Assembly (NCBI RefSeq): GCF_910592395.1
Contig: NC_088314.1
Coordinates: 15,289,998 to 15,353,997 of the forward strand
Length of the DNA: 64,000 nucleotides
Direction: 5' to 3'
Source of the DNA: Lineus longissimus
Taxonomy: Eukaryota > Nemertea > Pilidiophora > Heteronemertea > Lineidae
Shown: piece by piece, positions 23,960-37,292 of the stretch
Layout: the number at the start of each line of letters is the position of its first letter
How positions within the stretch are numbered: the stretch's first letter is position 1
Made by a program: the position numbers and the translations under genes
Notes under the pieces: model-generated
Databases searched by the model: none
Told to the model about the DNA's origin: nothing
The model's input: the letters and a program-made list of their open reading frames with translations, nothing else

Positions 23960-26900
23960 TATCCCACGCCTTCTGAATTTCAGAAATTAATCTAAGACTT
24001 TCAGAGGATGATAATGGTCGGAATGGTCATTGTAGATATCGACACACGTACATAGTTGTGTCTGTAGCTGTTCTATAAACATCACTGAAAGTGATCTTGA
24101 TCTAAAAGTATGGAGATGATATTCGAAAAGTTTAACACTTTTGTAAAATGATCACCCTTCCCTAATATTTAGAAGTTTTCTCAAATTTCAGTATGTCTTT
24201 AATTGTACACGATATTTGTTAGCTGACCTATATCATCGAGTTGACAAACCAGAATTTATGTACAAGTGTATACTAAGATTTAAGAAAAAACGTGATCCGT
24301 CTCACTTATTTGTCAACATTGATGAAACTCTTAGTAGTGACTAGGAATGATGCTTATATCCTTATACTTGAAATATACATTATGTACATATCATTGCCCC
24401 ACTTACAACGTCAGTAAGCAAAACCAAACGGGAGGGGTCATCATACAGCGCGAGTTACTATCTGATACGTATATGTCAATTTCTTTTACGAATAAGTGGT
24501 GCTCTAACATCTTTGACCAATACAATTTTTGGGCATTATAAGAAATATAAGAAAACACTTGACAAGTTAAATCCACTTAATGAAGAACGATTTTAGGTTA
24601 TCGAGATTGTATATCACGAAAGCGTAAACATCAATATCATTTTTTTGGGCTTCTACTGGCAAAACATGTTAGCGTAAATATGATATTGCGTTTGGATTGG
24701 CAAGTTTTTGTAGACACTGCGGCATGTGTCGTCCGCTAAATATTCTCACGTTGCCCCATTCAAATGAAAAAGTCTTATATGAAGGATTTGTATTTTATTT
24801 CCGATTCTTATAATTGCCTTGGAAATTAACCACACATGTATGATGAATCATACGAATGAGGCTTTACTATACCCATCCGAGTAATTGACTCAACATTATA
24901 TTTAACTGGCAAGAGTTACGTGTTAATGAGGTTTGTGTGTGAACTTTCTTTGTTTTGAAAATATAGCAAAAACGTCGCAAGAGTTGTTTTGGCTCTCAGC
25001 TACTAGGCTATATTTCACATAGCCCAATCACAAAATTATATTGCCACCTGCCTTATCATTGAACAACGATTTGCATTTTAATTTCATAGGCACATAAAAT
25101 GCGTAGTGCGTGGCCCAAGCGGAATGCCGCCCGGAAAGGTTTCTTTGCACACTGATTGCTTTGGCTTTCAGTTTAACGAATTATGGGTAGAATCGTCTCT
25201 ACAACATAGTCACGAAAATAAATCAACTTCGAGAGATATTATCGAATACAACATGTTGACTTAACACTTCCGAAACGACCAATTTGGCACACCTTTTGTT
25301 TTGAGCTCTGACCCCTTCCTTAGTAGTGCATAATGTAATGCGTCTCTTAAAAATATATGCGCTCCTGGAGTGTTTTCACGGGCACAATAGACCTTCGGAA
25401 CAAGCCTTTTCAGTGGTTTTTCGTTAAACCCTACTTTGCATAGAATGGGAATAGTCGCGAAAGGTTGTCTAGAAATACTTTGGAAAAGCTTTTCGCAAAA
25501 GAGTCCATCAGGTTTTCTGAAAATATTATGGGATATTTCCCACTCTCTGTGAAAAGGGTTTCATAGAAAATGCCTTTATAGCTATGTGATCTTTATACTA
25601 TCGCCCTCTTCCAGTTTAATATTACTGGTGTAGGTGTCGATCCTAGCCAGGTAATGTAGCACAAGTAGTTTTTGGTGTAGCATTCAAATATCACCTCAGA
25701 TGATAAGTGACCAAATCCAGGTTCACGTCATCAAGCACCACGTCATATATGTCATCATTGGAAACACTGGCTCCTTTGATATCCGGACCTGGACATTTTA
25801 CAATCAGACTATTATCTGTAAACAAGGTTTCAAGCAACTAAAAGCCATTGTGTCGATTTCAAGTTGACCATGATGTCACTTCAACATGCTCAAGAGGACC
25901 AAGATCACTCGTGGTCAACATAACCGATCTCCGTTTTATGAGTTACCACTTCCGCATTTTATGTGAAGTTACTTCCGTTGTCTGTCTGATGGCGCCACCT
26001 TTCATGACAGGTAAACCCATTTATGCGGCAATGTTTCTCTCGTATCACGTTCTTGAACATTTCGGCAAAGTAAGGAGAATAAATCCCGACAATTCCAGTA
26101 CTCATTGTGCTAACGCCATTTTATTTCCTTGTACTTGGTAAAACCACAGAGTGAAATATCAAGTATGCAGCACTTGGCAACACGTACATTGAGCTTAAAG
26201 GCCTACGTCCTTGGTGTACGTTGTTACGCATTCATTTCGATTATTTGGTATTGTAATGAACAAATTTACATCTCACTTTCAATAATTATTCGACCGTGTG
26301 CTTCGGGAAAGAGGTAGAAGCAGAGTAATCCAACAAGGTTACCCAGGATTCCATGGTTGCCCCACTCTGGGTTAATCCAAAATTTAAGACTTCTTGATTC
26401 ACCATTGCTCAACTGAATCGCTTAATCATTGTTAATAGAGTCGGGTTGCAAAAGAGGGCGCTTTTAACTTGTTATTGATATATTTTACGATGAAACCTTG
26501 ACACCAAAGGGATAGATTCAAAGGCGGTAGATTCAACGAGACTCGGTTGAAGGTGGAGTACAGAAGGCCGCCATTTTGGGACGACGTTTCGCAAAGAAAC
26601 ATATCTCTCTCTAGCCTTTAATCATGTATACACTCTAATGCCCATTTACACTAGACTATCTAGGGGCGATGATTTCGACTTCATGATGAAGTCTTGCTTC
26701 TGAGGCCTAATAGGCTTTCCCAGAGAAATTTTCAGGAGGGGGAGACGGGGGGGGGGGGGCGTAATACAAAGGAATAACCAGAACACGAAAAACATTGATT
26801 TGCAATTTTCCTGAATATCTTACGCAAAATATGAAGAAATGAGACAGCTTCTTTTTCAACAGTATCCATTCGCCTTGTGTTTTAAGCCTTGTGCTTTCTT

Positions 26901-27740
26901 CAAAATGTCAAAAGTCATCAACCATGCGACGGATGAAGCTCGGGGCTATGTATTCACGTCAAAATCTCTTCCAAATAGCCGATGGCATTGCACGGGTCAA
27001 AACTGATAAGTTCACAGATAGTTAACCAGTGGAGTGCCCCTGCCCTAAGGTAAAATGATTAATCAACCGAGTCAGAGGTCCATTCAGACTCTCATCATCC
27101 TTGCATCCTTGCACCGGCCACCTCGTGCCGGCATCGGCCATGCTGGATGATGGGCTTCTCCACTGCCGAGGCCCTTCCCCAAATTGACAATCACCAATTT
27201 GGCCACACCCAGCACTGAAATGTTCATTTTAAAGAAATGTATCATCAAACAATAAGGGTAGACGAGCCTCTAAATAGGCCTACTTAACCTGCTTATATCC
27301 CGATAACAAAAATATGGCAAAAGATATGACATTACGAAAAGCCAATTGGGATATACCACTTCATATGATATATTTCGCTCCCACTATCAATATCGCCAAT
27401 TTATTGCTTACTGGCCGTCTAGCAAGACTAATATAAAAAAACAAACAACAGATTATTAGATCCCTGATTTGAGGTGACCAGAAGAATGATACCCAGATAC
27501 GTATCCATAATTATTTACCCTGGAGTAGTATTCTTGCATTGTGATTCCCCTGGGGAAGCATTTCCGATTTTCGGCCATGTTTTGATTCGTCTGCGCCGGA
27601 CATGTTTAGCCTTGCATATAGAGTCCCCACAGCCCGTCTTTCATGGATTCCATTTAACTCTACGTATCATCGCTTGACACGGCTATAATTAAAATCTGCA
27701 AAGACATGGAGAAAGACCCCCGGGCGTTTCAAAGGTTACA
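23960..27740. other. Non-coding stretch, no gene seen
   Basis: No frame is recognised. A 13-bp poly-G run lies at 26,747-26,759. Frames at 25,848-26,317 and 27,474-27,677 have no features to support coding. Confidence 0.55.
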
Positions 27741-27890
27741 ATGAATGCGCGGCCTGACAATGCTGCACCGGGAATCCGCGACTCGGCTACAGACCCGAAT
27801 CAAGATGATGTTTTGTTGGTAAGATCTTTGTTTACGTTAACATCTTCTCCATCCGGGCTCTCTTCCCATGAAGACACACAGACACGGTAA
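27741..27890 (+). CDS. Candidate 5' coding exon or 49-codon ORF
   Basis: The ATG at 27,741 sits in ACAATGA, a fair initiation context. The frame begins MNARPDNAAPGIRDSATD, rich in A, D, P and G. A consensus-like donor, TTG|GTAAGA, follows codon 26 (exon end 27,818). A second donor-like CGGTAAGC overlaps the stop of the unspliced frame at 27,888-27,890. This combination looks like a first coding exon. The product is unknown and no downstream exon has been found, so chance is the main alternative. Confidence 0.2.
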   Translation: MNARPDNAAPGIRDSATDPNQDDVLLVRSLFTLTSSPSGLSSHEDTQTR

Positions 27891-29844
27891 GCGAATTTAC
27901 CCCTAGGTTATGCTTTCGATTGGTCGCTACGAGAGAAAACTCGCCATTCCAGTGTAAGTGTGTACACGGTTAATTATCTCAGGATCGCCATGAGCAAATT
28001 CAGACACAAAGGCCACGTCGTGCAAGGTATGATTCCGATTGTAACGCGTCATATCACACAGTTTGTCCCGTAGAGGTGCATACGCCCAAGCGGACATTCC
28101 TTGAGCAAAATATTTTGCTTTATCATATCATGATAATATTTGCCTTGGAGCCAAGAAGTCGATTTTCTCTTGAAAACAGGGATGGTTCGTTGGAAAATGA
28201 TGAGCATGCCCACTATTGGCATCTCAGGGAAGCAAAGGACCCTCGGGCTGGTGATTAGAGTGAGGTTTGTCACTCTGAAGTCTGCAGGCGTCATAATTAG
28301 GAGGTTAATTAGTTCTGTGATTAAAATTCATATTTAGTGTATATAACAATTTGTTTTAAGCTTTCACCAAATAATATTTTAAAACTATTTATTATTCATC
28401 TTTAATTATCAATTATTGGAGTTCACCTGTGTTGAGGAATGATTAATATTGTAAGAATGTTTGGGGGTTTTGGCGATGTCTTTTAAAATTTAATGAAGTC
28501 CTTGATTTTCCTAGATATTACCCAAATTACTATTTTTTTCTAATTTTCTAACTGTTAATTGCGAGAAGAGAATTGACCTCGATCTAATGGAAACAAGGGC
28601 AAGTTCAGAAAAGTCTGCATAATTCTCATTCTTTCCATAGCAGGGGGTGGATGGGTTGGAGTTTATTAATCATTAATATTTATTAATGTTATCAACTGAA
28701 TACATCTTAAATCTTAAAAAAACGTGCTCGATATCGTGATTCCGTAATCACCCCGGTCAATAGTTGCATAGTAATATAAAACATTAGTCACAGCTAATTT
28801 GCCGATATCTTTCTGAACTTATCAATCAGTTGGCATGGGTAACTGGTTAAACGTAGCATATAAAGGGTTAAAACCTATTTGGAGATGTCCGGTGTCCCAC
28901 CTCTCCAAATCATAGGCAGAAAACTAATAATGTTGTGATGAATTTCATTTGACTACTGGCATTAACAAAGCGATGAATAATCCGGTCAACAGTCAAGGAA
29001 TAAACATCAGATGCACTCGGCTGAAAATTGGTATTTCCCCGATTCTAATAACCCTGATAACTGAAACATGAAAGTATCCTGACCCCTTGCTGAATAGCCA
29101 ATATTCTCTATACACACAAGATGAAATACTTACAAGCACTTCACCAAACTGTAGTCAGAAGTCCGTATGTGCTTTGTAGATACCTGCATTATATCAAATA
29201 AATATACCGTTTTTAGAAAGTATAACAAAAGCAACGATGTTTCTTCGATGAGGAGGGGGGGGGGGGGATCATACATTTGGTTCCTGATCTCCTATGAAAT
29301 GTTGAGAGGTGGCATCGTCGCCGTAATAAAGGCTCTTAAGATAATGAAATGAGGTTCTGTCACACTTGTTCCATATACGTTTGTATTGCTGCATGAACTA
29401 TAAATCATGAACTGATGAAAGAAATATATCCGTCCAGTAAATAAGTATAAATGGGCCAGGGGTGTCTAAATCGAAGCCCACATTTGTTTTTTTGGCTAGT
29501 GGTGAGACATACATGAGTGCAACAAACATCATCCTCAACCTGTTTTTCCTTTACCCGTTACTATATCAATAAGGCTTTAGATATTGAGTCAATACACGAA
29601 AACACAATATTGTCGTGTTTAAACCTTATTTTGCTTCCAACTTGGGAGTTCTTCAGATATTGAGATGGCTGAAAGGTGCCTGCACAAAAGGCCTATATTA
29701 CGTGTAATAGACCTAGAGATGAAATGTAACTGCACGCTATCGTTTGCAGTAGTCAATATAAACCTTGCGTGTCCCGTTTCCTCCCCCACCACCACGACCA
29801 CAACCACTCACGCAATCGACTGAGTCAACACTTTTTTCTTGCAG
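27891..29844. other. AT-rich non-coding stretch
   Basis: 28.3-29.2 kb is strongly AT-rich, with TTAATTA-type words and no frame. A 13-bp poly-G run lies at 29,255-29,267. Nothing gene-like is supported. Confidence 0.55.
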
Positions 29845-30004
29845 GGTCATCAATCTATTCGCTCAGGACATGAAATGAAATCGTCTGGCGTTCCCAACAA
29901 TTTCCTAAATATTTACAAGGATAGATGTATCGACCGATATTTGGCACATCTTATTTCTCTTATCGATAGAAATTCGACACAGACTAAGTGGTGGGCCCAA
30001 ATGT
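29845..30004 (+). CDS. Candidate 160-bp internal exon, unknown product
   Basis: A strong acceptor (CTTTTTTCTTGCAG, ending at 29,844) precedes an open stretch encoding GHQSIRSGHEMKSSGVPN... to ...TKWWAQM. It ends at a perfect donor, GTAAGT (30,005-30,010). The length is typical of an internal exon and is 53 codons plus one base. The frame also stays open through the following poly-G run, which warns that openness alone proves little. I recognise no domain. Confidence 0.22.
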
Positions 30005-30023
30005 GTAAGTGCGTGTTTTTTTT

Positions 30024-30124
30024 GGGGGGGGGGGCAGGGTTTGCATTGACCGCTGCATTAAAACATACACCGAAGAGAAATCGTTATCAGATACTATTTT
30101 GTAAAAGTAAAAGTAAAAGTAAAG
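30024..30124 (+). repeat. Poly-G run and short AAAGT-type repeat
   Basis: There are eleven consecutive G at 30,024-30,034. At about 30,102-30,124 the unit AAAAGT repeats three to four times. Both are simple-sequence tracts. Confidence 0.8.
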
Positions 30125-30130
30125 ATCTTG

Positions 30131-30614
30131 CCAATATGCTAAATAAAGTATTCCGACGCCGTCTTTAATTAAACACTTTTTGAAAGGGATTGTTAATTAT
30201 TATTTGAACATTAACATAGAGTCGCTCTCGCTCTTTGTCCGCCCATAGATTTCGTGAAACAGAAGTGTTTGCATGACATGTGCACTTTAATAACATGGCA
30301 TAGTCATTTTGATAAAACAAAAATTTGAAACTGAAGAAAAGCGAAATAAATATCTTTTTTAAAGATGGAAGCCAAAGCTTTCCTGAACTGCCATGCACTT
30401 TTAATTGCTGGGGCATCGAAGACGACTAGTCTCTTTAGAATTACTCTTTAATCCATTACAATACAATAGGGCCAGAAACGATCTCAGGTGGGACATTTGA
30501 GAGTTCCACACCGGCAATATGTTACTTGCTACGACATCCGTTAACAAGATTTAGACTACATCAGTTTCGACATGTCCTTGAGAATGAAGGCCGCATATCT
30601 GATCTTTAGGAGGG
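30131..30614. other. Non-coding, nothing seen
   Basis: Only a minus-strand 83-codon frame without features. Confidence 0.55.
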
Positions 30615-30785
30615 CCGGTGTAAAAGTAAAAAGTGTCCCCCCTGGAAAAAGTGTCCGGCCCTATTGTATTCTGCAATATGGTTCTATAGAGACCCTGACA
30701 GTCAATAGCTCAGAGATTGAAGCGCATAATATAATCCTTTGTTCCCGGACATTTTATCCTAGGACATTTTAAACTTCTACACCGG
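30615..30785. mobile_element. 171-bp MITE with imperfect TIRs
   Basis: The left end CCGGTGTAAAAGTAAAAAG.. (30,615 on) pairs with the right end ..TTTAAACTTCTACACCGG (to 30,785) at about 19 of 24 positions. Inside are repeated GGACATTTTA and AGTGTCC words. No transposase frame and no clear target duplication are visible. It is older than the 9.9-kb and 49.9-kb MITEs, judging by TIR mismatches. Confidence 0.55.
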
Positions 30786-30889
30786 TTTCGATTATCTCAG
30801 TTTAAAAAACCCTACCGGACGTAGAATAATTGTGCAGAGAGTTCTAAATCTGGCTCATTCACTTGCTTGCAACACTTTAAATAAGGAGC

Positions 30890-31140
30890 CTTCATGAGTT
30901 TCAAAAGCCCTTTAGGGTTTTAAGCCAATACAACTTATGACCCCTTTAGGTTTGTTATAGAGAAATACAAAACAAAAACCCCTAATGGTTTTTGGAGAAA
31001 AACAACCTTTCACTTCTATGAAGAAGCTCTGGGTACCTGTGTTGACTGAAAAGTCATTAAGATCTTTCAAAAGCTCAGAAACCTTTAAATTCGAGAATAA
31101 ATAGGGCTACATATTTCCGATAAAAACCAGCCTACCTTTA
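30890..31140. repeat. Possible diverged repeat with CCCTTTAGG words
   Basis: AAGCCCTTTAGGGTTTT, ACCCCTTTAGGTTTG and AACCCCTAATGGTTTTTGG recur within 120 bp. Their layout resembles the block at 36.46-36.63 kb. They may be remnants of one palindrome-rich MITE family. No ends can be defined. Confidence 0.3.
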
Positions 31141-33304
31141 GACAAGCCAAGTACCAGTACTTTGTGTGAAGGGACTAAATTACTTACATTTTAAAATACC
31201 GCATCACCATTGAAGTCCTTTATCAGAAGTGAGGCAACTGTATCTGCTGCGTTCACTATTTCAGTTATATACTTATGTCTGTTGTATATGAGGCAGATAA
31301 ATTTGAAAAATGTCTAGACACAGGTGAGACAAAAGATTTATATCAACTTTCTATTTTCTATAATATTTGCAACATACCATGCACAATAAATCAAATCGTC
31401 ATAGAATGTAAAACACACAGCGTGTTCCCGTATTGTTTGAAGATGCGACAAACGAATTATTCCTATTGTGAGCACTGGACAAGATGTTTATAAGACTCGA
31501 AGTCAAGTAGGGTTTGACGCCAAACCAAAGTTGAGTGCATCCTTGATAAAATTATTAAACATGTACAGTTTTTTACCCAGGTTTTTTCTGTGGCGGCTTG
31601 CAGTCCTGACCTGAATTAACAGTAAATGTATCGATGTTATAATGCGTAAACGATGTACGTGGGCATCTGATGATTTTTGGAAAAAGAAACAGACGGATAG
31701 AGTCAAATTTAGTCGGTCCATCTAACATGTGCAATGATGTGCTGATCGGACGTGCTATAGTATATCGGGTGGGCAATAAAAACCCGCACCGAACGTTACC
31801 ATGTTATATCTCAAAATGCAGAAGTTCAGGCAACTATAGACAAGTGTGTGTAAAATGATGTTTTCTTATGGTGTTGAAAATACCTAATCAGGTTTCAGAA
31901 AACTTAATTCATGAGAGTGAAAAGAAAACCTGCATCTGGTATATTTCAAATCCGAAAAACGGCTTCCTGATGGTATCACCTGCGCCACTCGCAAATGACA
32001 CCTTAATCACTCGGGCTAAATAAATTAGTGACCAAAATTGTTTTCAATTACACCGTTATACCCCTTTTTGATATCTAGTTATTACTTATAGCAAGGGTAT
32101 TTTCAGAAAATTTAAAATCATCTGATTGACTGCAATTAATATGACGTGATTAAAGCGAAGCAGAGTACTGTCGCTGCGGACCACAACCGGCTAAAAATAT
32201 TTTTAAGGCATAGAGTACATATAAAACCAGTTATTGCTGGAAACGTATTACATGTAAGGTAGTATATGATCTCCAGACAATACCCTAATTTCGAAACATC
32301 AAACCGCTTCGGAATTACCCTTTTCCAAACCGCTTTCCATAAGCCGAGAAAGTTACATTTTAAGCCAGACGACGTCATTAGTACGAGAGCCAACCAAACG
32401 CTTAGAATGATATTTCGTCTTGATTAACTCTGGTGATTACTACATGAACAGTATGAACACATTTATTTTTAAAGGTGTGGATCAAAAAACCTTAAGCATT
32501 GGTAGCAAATTCCAAGGAAAATGGCATGAATGATACATGTATAGTGTGCACCCAACAGACGTAATTATTGCGTTTTTCGGAGTGACTCGTTCTATTGTAA
32601 TGTATATTATTGTTATCCTTCACTATTTTGATATGTATATCGACTTAGACATTAGTACATCTTTAATAACGGGTTATTCAGAAAAAAATAAGATGCATAC
32701 GATGTCACAGTATCGGTGATTTACTTCTTCCTTTTAAAGTGCCACTAATGAACTTTAGATTAAACGCCGTGGAAGCACAAACTAAGGAAATAATTTGTTT
32801 GACACATATTTTTGTTTTATAAATTTGACGTCCTAACGATTTTCTGACACGATCGGCTGTCATTGGTGTGACCTCATAAATATACCTGAATTCTTACCGA
32901 TGAATCACGCGTAAATGCATCAACTAAGAGAATGGCCATTTTTTTCTGTTACAAATACAATAATTTGCAGATGCGAGTTTCATTGTCGTGTGAATGGTAC
33001 AGTAGCCACTATAGAGAAAGGTTAATATTTATAATACATCTGACTCAGTATGCAAGCTAGACGTGACAGACTGTTTTTTGGCTAAATAACCGATACAGTG
33101 TAATGTCTTATGTGTGCAGTGTCTGCGGGCACCTTAATCCGTCACTGAGTAATAGGGCAGGACAGCTGACATAGAGAAAGCGATATATTAGGTTTCAAAT
33201 TTAAAGTTTATATTCTGACATAAACAACGGCTGACGTTATCATCCGACTTCACACATACTTTAACCTCGGTCGATCATAGAACGTTGCAATGCATTAGGT
33301 ATTT
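31141..33304. other. Non-coding stretch, no gene seen
   Basis: Frames of 60-85 codons on both strands, none with recognisable features. Confidence 0.55.
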
Positions 33305-33578
33305 TATTATGACAAAAAAACATATTTAATATACAAAGATGAATTTAGCCAGGGCTAAGGTCCCCGAGGGGACATTAGCAGCCATGGCTGTAAATTCAAT
33401 AAGTCTTGAGATGAGCTGCTCAGTGAGCCCCCCAAGCTAAGCATTTCGGATCTGTCTCGAGTAAGGCAAGCTAGACAAAGAGAACTACCTACACCCTCTA
33501 GCTGACTTTGGGGTTCGAACCAGGACCTTCTTGACTGCTAAAGAAAGTCCGAGACACTAGACCATATCGAACTGCCCC
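33305..33578 (-). mobile_element. tRNA-derived SINE
   Basis: On the minus strand the element starts GGGGCAGTTCG (33,578). An A-box-like TGGTCTAGTGTC (33,564-33,553) and a B box TGGTTCGAACCCC (33,522-33,510) start 42 nt apart, the spacing of a tRNA internal Pol III promoter. The tRNA-like head is followed by about 200 bp of unrelated body containing the palindromic GTCCCCTCGGGGAC. It ends in an A/T-rich tail with TTTTTTT and AATAAAA. It is too diverged in the anticodon half to be a functional tRNA. It would depend on a LINE for mobility. Confidence 0.7.
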
Positions 33579-36459
33579 TTGATGTTAAGACATTCTCGAC
33601 CAATTTACACGATATGTTTTATTTGTGAATGAGTGAATCCAATCTGGGTTAAGCAGAAAAAGATTCCTGGACGCACTTTCGTTAAAGGTCATTAATCAAA
33701 ATTCAAATTAAAAGTTGTAAGATTTAAAAGAGTGCTGTTGTATGGAGACAAGATACTATTTCAACATGACATCGCGACTTAGTGGCATTGGAGACCGTTT
33801 GAAACGCGGAAGTGTCGTTAACTTCCTTTTGTCGGAGAGTATCATCTATCGTAAAGTGCACTCGTATCGTCTTTACGGAGGTCGTAAAATTCTACTCTTG
33901 GGGTCACGTAATGACTTTGGAAAGCGACCAGAATTCGAAGTATTCCAGTGTTTGCATAGTATTTAAGTTGTGGAAACTAATGTACGAGCGTATTTTGAAT
34001 TTGTATAGTAATATACATTCGTGTTGAAATGTCGACTTTCACGGCATTAGGTGGTTCAAGTCCCCATTGTTATACATTTGTTAGATATACATGTAATTTC
34101 AAAATCACATAGTTTGAAATAAACGAAAATTCAAAGAACCAGGCGTTTGAATTCACGTATTTTTAGAAATGAGGAGTATCCATGCCTTTGATTGAGCTGA
34201 ATTTCAAGGACTCGTAATAATTATTCTATAGGGTTAACAGGCCTTTAATTCAGGACATTTTTTAGGCTGCTAGATATCGATTTTGTCAATGTTAGTCACG
34301 AATTTCAGCACATCATTATCGACATCCAAGGAAGCCATATTCATAGCAAGGTCGCGGCGCCAAGGTTACCGTATTGTTTAGCACTGCTGGGTATGATAAA
34401 ATGTCTCCTCCCCATAATTAGATCTAATACAAATAATAATGACGCAGTGTCCGGGAATATTTATGATCAGGGATGGATATTCCTGGATCGCCAATATTTT
34501 CATATTCGTAAAGATGACAAGGTAAGCTCCAAGTTGTACAAATATAGACCTAGTATAACTAAAGCCCTTACAGAGTTGGTAATATGTACACATCAATGCA
34601 CACTGGATGAAGCTATGATTGTGTCGGTGTTACAATTGTACCACCTTACCCTAATATATAATAATGTGTTACCAATTAGAATGAATGTGTGCAACTGGTT
34701 AATATTGCAGATGTACAAAGAGATGGTCTAAGGCACTGGCATCATTAGCCAAAACTAAGCCTTCAATCGAACGATTGCCGCACTTTTTGCTCTCGGACTC
34801 ATTCAAGCGTAGCGACTCGACGAGATTTAAACCACCGATAATTTGCACGCATCGACCGTACCCAAGTCGATGAAGTCAATTGGAGCTGGGGTGAATCATC
34901 GGCCGGTCTATAGCGCCCATTCTTCTAACCTGGGACACTATCCATTAGAGACGAGCCACCCATTCAGGGATCTGTCACTTGGGCTCTTGATGAGCTGCTA
35001 AACGAACCCATTGTCATTTGGCCATCATTTAAAAAACACGTGTGCCATTTTCATCCGGGATAAAGAACGTTAGATGTGTCTTCGACGGGCAGTTTATAAA
35101 TTGACTAACAGAAAGAGTCATGTTCATTAAAAAGTAATTGTTAACCATTTGACAAGCAAATGTATTCGCCGGTTATCCTTTTATTTCGACAACCTTAAAC
35201 TGGTCTGGCCATTAATTGGTCATTTCTGATTTAACCCTTTTTTGGCTGAATAGTCTCTTAGAAAATTCAAGAAGTAGCTCACATTATTATAATATTTGCT
35301 GCTCAGTGTACACATTAAGTTGTAGGATTTGTAACGCTTATCATGGTAAGTTTAAGGACTTATTACAATAAGTGTAATGAGTGGTACATTTAGTTAGTGG
35401 TTTGGATAACACTCAAAGGACTGTCCCTAATTCAATTCTTTCAGAGCGGATGCGCACTCTCGCCCATCAATGTCCTGCCATTAGTGTTCTGGTACACCAA
35501 AAAGCAGAAGAATGCCAAATCATTGACAATTGCCTTTAAAGTTTGAATCGTGTGCGAACGCAGCAACAGTCAGTACATTCACTTCATTCTCACTTTGTAA
35601 AACATTTACTTTTATCAAAAAATCACTTCCGAAGTAAAATTGTTTTCTCCCAAACACATTTCTTTATAGATTTTTTGTATTCAACTGCAAAAGTAATCAT
35701 ATATTATAAGCTCGGAAAAAGTGTTTGTAGTGAACTAACGATAAATATGAACCATTTTGCACTCCATTTAATATCACCACATTACAAATAAAGCTATAAA
35801 TTCCGCCTAGCAATCACGTCCCACAAACACTCAATTATTGCCAAGAAATAACTCTTTATTAATATTTATCATTATAATTGTGAGCTCGGGTAGCAAAGTG
35901 CCATTCAGCCAAGAAAAGTGTACAAAAGCACCCGTAAAGACCATACACTTATTAATAAGAATTGCTTCGAAACTTGTATCTTAGAGAGCAAAGTGCTCAG
36001 AAGACGTCTTGGCAAACTGGAGCGTACTGAGTAAAGAAGGGAGAGAGCAATTCTATTAAAACGCATCGGAAAAGTCCGTCCGCTACGCATTCACTAAATA
36101 ACGATTCACATTCATGAACCACTTTTTATTCAGCAGTTGAATAAATGCCATCATCATTATGCAAATTATTATGCATTTCGTGTGATATGTAACTTGAAAG
36201 GAGTTTGCGTTTTCATAGCCAGGAGTGTCATTTGGGAGATGAACATTGAAAATCAGATTGCAGTTTACGATAGCGGCTTTGCTATTCAGCCGAGCACAAT
36301 CTCGAACACCACCACAAATTACATGTACTTCCCTAAATTTGTTCAGGACATATCAAAAACAACATATTAGTGAGCTTCATATAAAAAATGGAGTAGATTG
36401 TGCGAAAAAATGCAAAACTTTTGACAAAGTATAATACATATCTCTGTACTTGTATGTAA
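33579..36459. other. Non-coding stretch, no gene seen
   Basis: The frame at 34,393-34,731 (112 codons) has an internal GTAAGC donor-like site at about 34,522, but I see no acceptor or domain. 34.75-35.05 kb is GC-richer. Nothing else is supported. Confidence 0.5.
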
Positions 36460-36625
36460 TACACTCTTAGAAATAAGGTTTGTCAGCGGTTTTTCTGCCA
36501 ACACGCAAAATGCGTTAGAGGCTTTTCAGCGAGGTGAAAAGCACATTTGGAGGTTTATCGCAATCTCAAAAACCATTTTGGGGGTTCTCATTTTATTCCA
36601 AAAGAAACTCAAAGGGGTGCCTGTT
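36460..36625. repeat. Possible MITE relic (ACACTCTTAGAAATAAGG type)
   Basis: It begins ACACTCTTAGAAATAAGGTT and contains hairpin pieces (AGGCTTTTCAGCGAGGTGAAAAGC; AACCATTTTGGGGGTT). It ends near AAACTCAAAGGGGTGCC. The wording matches the general layout of a hairpin element common in fish and invertebrate genomes. This copy is diverged, and its right end is not clearly paired with the left. Confidence 0.35.
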
Positions 36626-37292
36626 CGTGTTGGCCAAACACATTCAAATGTTTCTGAAACCTTTATTTCTGAAGAGTGTCGTCAGAATTTCTTACACGCC
36701 ACTCTATTTTTTGGATATTTAGGAAAAGCAAAGCATATCGTTCCTGCATTAATGGCTATTTGTTAATTATTTCTTGTCATTTCGACTAGTGTTTTTTTCA
36801 TACTGTTAATGCTGATTGGGCTATCAGCTAGAGGTGCACGTTTTAAAACATTAATGGACTCTAAAGTATTTAAAAGTTACAAGTGTGGAAAGAGCAAGTG
36901 TTAGGGTACCTACGGCTAAAGAAAGGGGACCGATTAGGGGTCGTGTTGGTAAAAAGGTTGGTGATATACGAGCCATTAGCACCTTCCTGTTTTAGAACTG
37001 AAAAGAACGGATAAACTGCAGAGTTCGGAAAAGACTTCACCAAGTGCAGTATGTTTTCCCGTCTTTTCTCCACAGCAAACCGATAGCGTCTTCTACCCCA
37101 TGCTCCATCTCTCATCGACTGTGTCCGGGCGCAGCCACAATGCACGCTGATCTGGTCGTGTTACAACATTAACATGTGTCGCCTTTGTCCCCTTGCCACG
37201 CCTACCAATAATGAATAACCGCCTTCGTTATGGCCACAGCGTCCAGACTCGGCAGACAAATTGATTCTGGCAATGGCATTGTTGTCTCGGAT
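36626..37292. other. Non-coding, nothing seen
   Basis: A minus-strand 91-codon frame (36,870-37,145) has no recognisable features. Confidence 0.5.
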
